Under the pieces are notes generated by a model that had not been told where the DNA came from, did no database searches, and worked only from the letters and a program-made list of their open reading frames with translations. The position numbers were made by a program, and so were the translations under genes. From the NCBI GenBank assembly GCA_009827215.1, contig WUAJ01000113.1:1-7540 (forward strand): 7,540 bases of DNA, read 5' to 3'. Shown here in pieces: positions 1-4,950 of this stretch. Within the stretch, counting starts at the first letter, position 1, and the number at the start of each line of letters is the position of its first letter. The DNA comes from Phycisphaeraceae bacterium. Lineage in GTDB: Bacteria > Planctomycetota > Phycisphaerae > Phycisphaerales > UBA1924.

Positions 1-1
1 A

Positions 2-268
2 GTCCGGCGTGGTCCCTACGGCGGCGGACTCGGATGGGTCGGACTCAACTCCGAGATGGACATCGCACTGGCGCTGCGCACGATCGTCGTGCCGATCGAT
101 CGGATCCATGAATCGAATCCCGATGGTCAGTGGGAATACCACATCCAAGCCGCGGGAGGGATCGTCGCGGATTCCGTTCCTGAGCTGGAGTTCAAAGAGA
201 CAGTCAATAAAGCCGCGGCTCTGGGACGAGCGATCGACCTCGCTGAGGACGCGTTCCTCGAAAAATGA
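2..268 (+). CDS. Chorismate-binding synthase component I (TrpE/PabB family), C-terminal fragment
   Basis: This is the last 88 codons of a gene whose start lies left of the window; the reading frame is open from base 2 and stops at TGA 266-268. The family converts chorismate to anthranilate (TrpE, tryptophan synthesis) or aminodeoxychorismate (PabB, folate synthesis) in the cytoplasm, using ammonia from a glutaminase partner. The fragment shows the C-terminal core of the chorismate-binding domain: R-R-G-P-Y-G-G-G at its start, then M-D-I-A-L-A-L-R-T, then A-G-G-G-I-V-A-D-S followed by E-x-E-F-K-E-T-x-N-K-A. These match the active-site region of the family in order and spacing. The G-G-G-I-V-A-D-S form is slightly more PabB-like, TrpE usually having G-A-G, but 88 residues cannot separate the two, so no symbol is given. 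It converges on the HU gene. Family assignment is firm; the exact reaction is not. Confidence 0.9.
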   Translation, partial: VRRGPYGGGLGWVGLNSEMDIALALRTIVVPIDRIHESNPDGQWEYHIQAAGGIVADSVPELEFKETVNKAAALGRAIDLAEDAFLEK

Positions 269-271
269 AGA

Positions 272-290
272 ACCCCGCATCGTGCGGGGT
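272..290 (-). terminator. Hairpin between convergent genes, probable terminator for the HU gene
   Basis: A perfect 8-bp stem, ACCCCGCA (272-279) and TGCGGGGT (283-290), closes a 3-base loop. Read on the - strand it is followed within a few bases by a T-rich stretch (complement of 261-271, including five T), as expected for an intrinsic terminator of the HU transcript about 108 bases past its stop. On the + strand the hairpin lies 3 bases after the synthase stop, but what follows is A/G-rich, so it would be a weak terminator in that direction. Confidence 0.55.
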
Positions 291-317
291 CGAAGAGAGA
301 TGCTGTCGTATCTCTGC

Positions 318-370
318 TGATCTGATCGGCGTCCATTGAGGAGATCGGGTCAGGCGCCGAGATCAGATCA
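318..370. repeat. Long interrupted inverted repeat in HU 3' region
   Basis: TGATCTGATC (318-327) is the exact reverse complement of GATCAGATCA (361-370). Pairing continues with GGCG (328-331) and CGCC (355-358) after a 2-base bulge at 359-360, leaving a 23-base loop. It lies between the synthase and HU stops. No T-run follows on either strand, so it is not a standard terminator. It may protect the HU mRNA 3' end or be a protein-binding site; function is unknown. Confidence 0.5.
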
Positions 371-383
371 TGTGAAACTCATG

Positions 384-399
384 GAGTGATCGATCACTC
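384..399. repeat. Perfect 16-bp palindrome overlapping the HU stop codon
   Basis: GAGTGATCGATCACTC reads identically on both strands. As RNA it would fold into a 6-bp stem with a TCGA loop. Its right end covers two bases of the HU stop codon (398-400 on the - strand). It contains two GATC sites. Role unknown; see findings. Confidence 0.6.
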
Positions 400-691
400 A
401 AGCGTTCTGCATGCCGTTGGTGTGCAGTGTTTCCTTGAGCTGCTGCGATGGCTTGAATGAGCAAGTGGTCGATTCCGCGATCTGGATTGGTTGCTTGGTC
501 GCTGGGTTCATCCCAGTTCGAGCCGCGCGATGCTTTTTGGTGAATGTCCCGAATCCTGAGATCGCGACTTTCTGTTCTTCCTGAAGTCCTTGCGAGATCG
601 ATGCGATGACGGCTTCAATGGCGCGTCCTGCATCGGCCTTGCTGGTCTCGAGCTGGGAAGCGACAGAGTCGATGAGGTCGGATTTGTTCAT
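398..691 (-). CDS. HU-family histone-like DNA-binding protein
   Basis: Encodes a 97-residue HU/IHF-type nucleoid protein that dimerises, bends DNA and compacts the chromosome. Family landmarks are in register: the N-terminal helical part opening M-N-K-S-D-L-I-D, the G-F-G-T-F turn at residues 46-50, and the beta-arm R-T-G-M-N-P-A-T with the DNA-intercalating proline at residue 63, the position found in HU. The start is the internal ATG at 691, not the upstream in-frame ATG at 706. A GGAGG box lies 8 bases before the 691 start, and this start gives standard HU numbering. The C-terminus runs a few residues longer than the usual 90 and holds a cysteine at residue 77. It is convergent with the synthase fragment and divergent from the dehydrogenase, so it is probably a single-gene transcript. 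HU versus IHF subunit cannot be decided by eye, though a lone gene favours a homodimeric HU. Confidence 0.95.
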   Translation of the reverse strand: MNKSDLIDSVASQLETSKADAGRAIEAVIASISQGLQEEQKVAISGFGTFTKKHRAARTGMNPATKQPIQIAESTTCSFKPSQQLKETLHTNGMQNA

Positions 692-699
692 TTGGAGCG

Positions 700-704
700 C
701 CTCC
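700..704 (-). promoter_or_regulatory. Ribosome binding site of the HU gene
   Basis: GGAGG on the - strand (704 down to 700), with 8 bases between it and the ATG at 691. Near-ideal Shine-Dalgarno spacing decides the start codon: the longer reading frame beginning at 706 would place this box inside the coding sequence. Confidence 0.85.
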
Positions 705-918
705 ATGAGTTTGGGTGCTGTGTGTGCGTGCTGTGCCTGGTCTTCCTTGACCCGGCTTCCGATTTGGATTTATTCGGACATAACACGGCAATCGCATGAA
801 TTTCCCCATACGCTGGGTCTATCAGCCGCATCAAGGATCAGAAGATTCATCGCATCCAAGTCAACAATTCTGCTCGATATTCATTCTGTAAACTATTGAG
901 AACCATAGAGTTGAGCAC

Positions 919-1851
919 ATGAGCCTCCCACTCGCGATTGTGACCGAACCCCTTGCCCCCCAACCACTTCAGTGGCTCAGCGATCGCTGCGAACTCGTCC
1001 AGTGCGCAACGAGCGATGCTCCATTCGATGAACTCATCACGCGTGCTCAGGCGCTCGTCGTACGGACCTATACCAAAGTCGATCAGCAACTCCTCGATCG
1101 AGCACCCAATCTCAAAGTCGTCGCACGCGCCGGCGTTGGACTGGACAACATCGATCTCGACGCGTGCAAATCGCGAGGGATCCGCGTGGTCCATACCCCC
1201 CACGCGAACGCGATGTCTGTTGTGGAATACACGATCTCGATGATGATGCGAGCGCTGCGTCCGATCCATTCGATCACTCAATCGCTCGATGAATCATCAT
1301 GGCACCAAGCACGAGAGGACGCGATCACTGAGGGCTCGGTTGTCGGCACGACGCTCGGCGTCATTGGACTGGGATACATCGGATCGCGCGTGGCGCTTGC
1401 CGCGAGCGGATTGGGGATGCGAGTCATGCACAACGACCTGCACCAAATCGAAGCTCCGTCGCAAGCACGCTCGCTCGACGATCTGCTCATAGAGGCTCGT
1501 GTCGTGTGCCTTCATGTGGACGGGCGTGCATCCAACAAGTATTTGATCAGCTCGGATCAGTTCGCGTTGATGCGTTCTGATGTGGTGCTGATCAATGCTT
1601 CGCGTGGATTCGTCATCGATCCTGTCGCGGCAGAGCGTTTTGCGGCGCAGAATCCAGACACTCGACTCATCTTTGATGTCCACGATCCCGAACCGATCGA
1701 CCCTGACTCTGGTCTGCTCGGAATCCCCAATGTGATCCTGACGCCTCACATTGCCGCAGCGACGCGCCAAGCGAAAACCGAGATGAGCTGGGTCGTGCGC
1801 GATGTCCACGCCGTGCTTGAGGGCCATGAACCGACCCATCCGGCGTGCTGA
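919..1851 (+). CDS. D-isomer-specific 2-hydroxyacid dehydrogenase (phosphoglycerate dehydrogenase-like)
   Basis: A complete 310-residue NAD-dependent dehydrogenase, cytoplasmic, interconverting a D-2-hydroxyacid and a 2-keto acid. The substrate-side segment R-A-G-V-G-L-D-N-I-D (70-79) and N-A-M-S-V-V-E (97-103) are close to 3-phosphoglycerate dehydrogenase. The Rossmann motif G-L-G-Y-I-G is at 150-155, and the NAD-selective acidic residue is probably D173. The catalytic trio is present: R229 (in N-A-S-R-G), E258 (in D-P-E-P) and H277 (in T-P-H-I-A-A-A-T). At 310 residues it is the short form with no C-terminal ACT regulatory domain, so serine feedback of the classical type is not expected. 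It could be a short SerA or a relative acting on glyoxylate or hydroxypyruvate; no symbol is given. The ATG at 919 has only a weak GAG-type ribosome site. It is divergent from HU and followed by a 430-base non-coding gap, so it appears monocistronic. Confidence 0.92.
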   Translation: MSLPLAIVTEPLAPQPLQWLSDRCELVQCATSDAPFDELITRAQALVVRTYTKVDQQLLDRAPNLKVVARAGVGLDNIDLDACKSRGIRVVHTPHANAMSVVEYTISMMMRALRPIHSITQSLDESSWHQAREDAITEGSVVGTTLGVIGLGYIGSRVALAASGLGMRVMHNDLHQIEAPSQARSLDDLLIEARVVCLHVDGRASNKYLISSDQFALMRSDVVLINASRGFVIDPVAAERFAAQNPDTRLIFDVHDPEPIDPDSGLLGIPNVILTPHIAAATRQAKTEMSWVVRDVHAVLEGHEPTHPAC

Positions 1852-2090
1852 CTCTCGATAGTGATTAAATTGCGTTCAATTCGAATGCTCATCCCTCGTG
1901 AAATGCAACCATGGGGCTTTTTTGAGCGAATATGGGGGCGGCAGCCGTTCTTTGGTTGCTCGTTTCGCTCGATCTGAGCGGGATGGCTGATTCGATCAGC
2001 AGGAAATGACAAGGACAGGTTCTCGGACCTATCAGGAATGGTGTTTGGAGCTCGTGGGCAATGAGCGTCCGATTCCGTTGCAGACGGCAC

Positions 2091-2106
2091 AGAATCCATG
2101 GATTCT
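2091..2106. repeat. Perfect 16-bp palindrome upstream of the protease genes
   Basis: AGAATCCATGGATTCT is identical on both strands and folds as a 6-bp stem with a CATG loop. It sits 175 bases before the first protease start, immediately next to two further stem-loops (2107-2121 and 2123-2143). It could be a dimeric repressor site or part of a structured RNA; the sequence alone does not decide. Confidence 0.55.
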
Positions 2107-2241
2107 CGCCTGCGATCGGCGATTCCCCTTGAAAAACGGGGAAATTCGGGCATGCTCTGCGTGCACACCCGGCTTGTGATCCGCGCACGGTTCACGGCTT
2201 GGGATGCGTTCTCGATCGGCTCAGTGAGCCATTGACCAAAC

Positions 2242-2261
2242 AGACGCGCAGGAACGCGTCT
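2242..2261. promoter_or_regulatory. Inverted repeat just upstream of the protease operon, possible operator
   Basis: AGACGCG (2242-2248) and CGCGTCT (2255-2261) are perfect inverted arms around a 6-base centre. The repeat lies between a TTGACC (2232-2237) and a TATAGA (2261-2266) that look like promoter boxes, and 20 bases before the first protease ATG. The 23-base spacing between the boxes is too long for a normal housekeeping promoter, so the promoter part is doubtful; the inverted repeat itself is plain to see. Confidence 0.35.
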
Positions 2262-2281
2262 ATAGAGATGGGATAACAGTC

Positions 2282-4870
2282 ATGAAGCAATCAGCTCTCC
2301 ACCAGATCATGAATACAACCTCCGCTGCAGCACTCACACTCGCGCTGATCAGTGGCACAACGATCGCAGGAGACTCCTACGCGAGTCCAGGAACGAAGCC
2401 TGCAAACGGGACGATGATCTCCGGCGTCGCGACTCCTGTCTCTTTGACGAGCACACAGAAGAACACAATCCGCAACGCATTCAACTGGAGTGATCGCGAT
2501 GCATCGCTCCTCGACGGCTCCATCTCGCCTACAACGGTCTTCACCGAAGTCATCGGACTCAAGGAACGCACCAACCGACTCAATGTGCAGGTCAAGAGCA
2601 CCACTCAGATGCTCCAAGAGGTCGCGAGAGATGCCGCGATTGCTCGCGCTGACGGACCACAGATCCTCGGCGTCGCTCGTGATGGACGGGTCCAAGACTG
2701 GGACACCGTTATGGCGCAGGTCGAAAAACGACGCATCGACGCTCGCTCGCGTCTGGCGCCATCGCTGATCGAAGCCTTCGACGATGTCGATATGCACACG
2801 ATCCATCTGCCTGCAGGAGTCAGCGCCGAGACCATGGCAGAGATCCTCATGCAGACTGGAGACTACGAGTTTGTCTCCATCGATTGGCTCTGCTACCCAA
2901 CCGATACCATCCCCAACGATCCACGCATCAACCTGCAGTGGTACCACCCCTCCACGCGCATCGACACCTACGGCGCATGGGACTTCACCACAGGGAGCGG
3001 TGAGATCATCGCTGTCTGTGACTCTGGTGTAGACATCGACCACCCAGACCTGCAAGCGGCGCTGGTCCCAGGATACAACGCGGTCAACAACCTTGCTGAA
3101 GTCGACGGCGGGTTCGTCGATGACAACATCACAGGACACGGCACTCAGGTCGCTGGTGTCGCCGCGGCGATCGGGAACAACAACGAAGGCATCTCCGGCA
3201 TCGGATGGAACTTCGGGATCATGCCTTGTAAGGTCTCCAACATCGCGTCAGGGAATGCTTTCCTCTCCGACATCCTTGAAGGCGCTCGTTGGGGTTCCGA
3301 CAATGGCGCGTATGTATCGAACTGTTCCTACGGAGGTGCGGAAGATCCCGCGAGTTTCTCCTCAGGTGCACACATCCGCGCTGAAGGACACCACCTCGTC
3401 TTTGCATCAGGGAACGACGGCGTAGGCAACCAAACCAACGACTGGGACACGGTCACCATCGTCGGCGCATCGAACTCCAGCGATAACTACGCGAACTTCT
3501 CGAACTTCGGGGTTGGTGTTGACTGTATTGCGCCAGGCGCAAGCGTTCAATCCACCACACGTACGGGCGGATACGCCAACACAACCGGAACGAGCTTCGC
3601 CGCTCCGATCACCGCTGGCGCACTCATGCTCGTGCACTCCGCGAATCCATCCAACGGACCTGCGGAAGTTGAGGCGATCTTGCTCAACGCGTGTGACGAC
3701 AAAGAAGGTCCAGGTGAGGACAACTTCACTGGACACGGACGCATCAATGTCGGACGAGCTGTTGAAGACGCGATCTTTGGTCCTTCGCTCATTAGCCTTC
3801 CATACATGGATGAGTTTAACGATCCAACACTCGCTCTGTGGCGCGACGCGATGGGAGATGTCGAGGTCAACGAGGATGCGATGAACGAGCCGACTCCGGG
3901 CGGATCACTCAACCTCGGATCAACAGCAGAAATCAACACCATCATGGTCCGCTGCAGCGAACTCCAGTTCACGACCGGCGAGATCAACTTCCAGACTCAG
4001 CACATCGGGACCGAAGCGGGCGAGGACCTGCTCGTTGAATACCGCACAGTCCTCAACACATGGGACACACTCGCGGTTATCCCATCAGACGGCAACGATC
4101 AGAGCGAGTTCACCTTCCATCGCTACGAGTTCCCGTTCCTCGGATTCCATGACATGTTCCGTTTGCGTTTCTCCACCACTGGAGACGAGTCCAACGACAA
4201 CTGGTATGTTGATGATGTCAACATCCAGTACTTCACTGGGAACACCGTTCCATGGTTTGTCGATTTCGAGAACGGCGTATCGCTCAACTTTGACTGGGAA
4301 CTCAGCGAAGGGATCGCGAGTGTTGCCGCGGACAACGAACCGTCCGGAACACAGAGCGTGAACCTCGACGACGATGATTCCATGACCTCGCAGGGACTGG
4401 ATATGACAAGCGAAGTCCCGCCTGTCTATGTCCAGTTCTACACACAGCACAAGGGTGTTGAGAACGGCGAGTCGCTCCATGTCGAGTACCTCGACCTGCT
4501 CGGGACTTGGCAAGACCTGATCACCGTCGTTTCTGATGGCGTGGACCAGACCGAGTTTGAACTTACACAGCTTGAACTGCCGATCTTCGCGTTCGGCGGG
4601 AACCTCAAGCTCCGCTTCACCGCACAAGGCGATGAAGCGAACGATGACTGGTTCATCGACAACATCGCGATCACCACCGAGTTCATCGACGAGGTCGATC
4701 CGTGTCCAGCGGATCTCAACGACGACGGCTCACTCAACTTCCTTGATGTCTCAGAGTTCCTCACGCTCTACGGGCAGCAGGACCCATCGGTTGACTTCCA
4801 AGCCGACGGTACATTTAACTTCCTCGATGTCTCCGCGTTCCTTTCCGCATACGGGATGGGATGCCCATAA
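2282..4870 (+). CDS. Secreted subtilisin-family (S8) serine protease with dockerin-like C-terminus, copy 1
   Basis: An 862-residue exported endopeptidase. A signal peptide covers roughly residues 1-34 (hydrophobic A-A-A-L-T-L-A-L-I-S, then A-x-A-like cleavage sites). A propeptide follows; its end (about 165-203) resembles the I9 inhibitor fold, with L-P-A-G-V and Y-E-F-V-S-I. The catalytic domain spans about 215-500: D247 in C-D-S-G-V-D, H286 in G-H-G-T-Q-V-A-G, oxyanion N378 in A-S-G-N-D, and S438 in G-T-S-F-A-A-P. All are intact, so it should be active. Two beta-sandwich domains of MAM-like type follow (about 505-650 and 655-800), each ending W-(Y/F)-(V/I)-D-(D/N). The tail (808-862) has two dockerin-type calcium loops (D811/N813/D815/N819/D822 and D838/Q840/D842/N846/D849) between C808 and C861. 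The protein is strongly acidic with very few lysines. The ATG at 2282 lacks a good ribosome site; an in-frame ATG at 2309 would still leave a signal peptide. Probably first gene of a two-gene operon. Confidence 0.94.
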   Translation: MKQSALHQIMNTTSAAALTLALISGTTIAGDSYASPGTKPANGTMISGVATPVSLTSTQKNTIRNAFNWSDRDASLLDGSISPTTVFTEVIGLKERTNRLNVQVKSTTQMLQEVARDAAIARADGPQILGVARDGRVQDWDTVMAQVEKRRIDARSRLAPSLIEAFDDVDMHTIHLPAGVSAETMAEILMQTGDYEFVSIDWLCYPTDTIPNDPRINLQWYHPSTRIDTYGAWDFTTGSGEIIAVCDSGVDIDHPDLQAALVPGYNAVNNLAEVDGGFVDDNITGHGTQVAGVAAAIGNNNEGISGIGWNFGIMPCKVSNIASGNAFLSDILEGARWGSDNGAYVSNCSYGGAEDPASFSSGAHIRAEGHHLVFASGNDGVGNQTNDWDTVTIVGASNSSDNYANFSNFGVGVDCIAPGASVQSTTRTGGYANTTGTSFAAPITAGALMLVHSANPSNGPAEVEAILLNACDDKEGPGEDNFTGHGRINVGRAVEDAIFGPSLISLPYMDEFNDPTLALWRDAMGDVEVNEDAMNEPTPGGSLNLGSTAEINTIMVRCSELQFTTGEINFQTQHIGTEAGEDLLVEYRTVLNTWDTLAVIPSDGNDQSEFTFHRYEFPFLGFHDMFRLRFSTTGDESNDNWYVDDVNIQYFTGNTVPWFVDFENGVSLNFDWELSEGIASVAADNEPSGTQSVNLDDDDSMTSQGLDMTSEVPPVYVQFYTQHKGVENGESLHVEYLDLLGTWQDLITVVSDGVDQTEFELTQLELPIFAFGGNLKLRFTAQGDEANDDWFIDNIAITTEFIDEVDPCPADLNDDGSLNFLDVSEFLTLYGQQDPSVDFQADGTFNFLDVSAFLSAYGMGCP
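4733..4752 (+). repeat. Dockerin-loop DNA repeat, unit 1
   Basis: CTCAACTTCCTTGATGTCTC encodes the L-N-F-L-D-V-S core of the first calcium loop of protease copy 1. Near-identical 20-base units occur at 4814-4833, 7210-7229, 7291-7310 and, on the - strand, 7488-7507, differing at one to a few bases. They reflect duplicated protein modules in three genes and could also allow recombination between them. Confidence 0.7.
4814..4833 (+). repeat. Dockerin-loop DNA repeat, unit 2
   Basis: TTTAACTTCCTCGATGTCTC, second calcium loop of protease copy 1; same repeat family as 4733-4752. Confidence 0.7.
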
Positions 4871-4900
4871 GAGCACATCGTTCAACTTAGCCACTTACTC

Positions 4901-4931
4901 ATGTCCCGCGGCTTGGACAGTCGCGGGATGT
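4901..4931 (+). promoter_or_regulatory. Intercistronic hairpin between the two protease genes
   Basis: ATGTCCCGCG (4901-4910) pairs with CGCGGGATGT (4922-4931) through ten pairs, two of them G-U, around an 11-base loop; the inner seven pairs are perfect Watson-Crick. No T-run follows, so it is not a standard terminator. It ends 4 bases before the ribosome site of the second protease gene. It may stabilise the upstream message, cause partial transcription stopping, or limit translation of the second gene. Confidence 0.6.
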
Positions 4932-4935
4932 CATT

Positions 4936-4940
4936 AGGAG
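4936..4940 (+). promoter_or_regulatory. Ribosome binding site of the second protease gene
   Basis: AGGAG with 10 bases to the ATG at 4951. It is clearly better than anything in front of the first protease gene, and it supports the chosen start, which begins directly with a signal peptide. Confidence 0.8.
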
Positions 4941-4950
4941 ACCAACACCA

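Larger units (their letters stand above)
1852..2281. other. 430-base intergenic region rich in stem-loops
   Basis: I find no convincing gene here. The only reading frames are on the - strand (1746-2195 and 1889-2188); they run into or lie beside the dehydrogenase gene and resemble no family I know. Bases 1941-2261 hold a succession of potential hairpins: 1941-1959, 1966-1980, 1986-2000, 2014-2033, 2075-2087, 2091-2106, 2107-2121, 2123-2143, 2147-2171, 2176-2195, 2218-2230 and 2242-2261. Most stems are 4-7 bp, some with G-U pairs or one mismatch. The region ends at the start of the first protease gene, so it may be a long structured leader or a separate small RNA. The first 90 bases hold a T6 run (1918-1923) but no clear terminator stem. 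Confidence 0.5.

Noticed and set aside
692..706. Longer HU reading frame starting at ATG 706, adding five residues
   Set aside because: The added codons contain the GGAGG ribosome site for the ATG at 691, and the shorter protein has standard HU residue numbering.
861..900. AT-rich stretch that might hold a promoter for the dehydrogenase gene
   Set aside because: TTCTGC (868-873) and TAAACT (889-894) are 15 bases apart and both are poor matches; too weak to annotate.
1297..1839. 180-residue reading frame on the - strand inside the dehydrogenase gene
   Set aside because: It lies fully antisense to a well-supported gene and its translation shows no recognisable motif; the same holds for the frames at 847-1281 and 1278-1490.
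1891..1923. Possible terminator after the dehydrogenase gene (T6 at 1918-1923)
   Set aside because: The bases before the T-run do not form a stem of more than a few pairs, so a terminator cannot be supported.
1746..2195. 149-residue - strand frame extending into the intergenic region
   Set aside because: It overlaps the 3' end of the dehydrogenase gene, has no family resemblance, no clear ribosome site, and crosses the stem-loop region; the overlapping 99-residue frame 1889-2188 is no better.
2232..2266. TTGACC and TATAGA as an ordinary housekeeping promoter
   Set aside because: The 23-base spacing is well outside the usual 16-18; kept only as a speculative regulated site in the findings.
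2291..3139. 282-residue - strand frame antisense to protease copy 1
   Set aside because: Long antisense frames are common in this GC-rich codon usage; the + strand has signal peptide, catalytic motifs and domain order, and the antisense translation has none. Same reasoning for 4085-4627 and 5544-6053.
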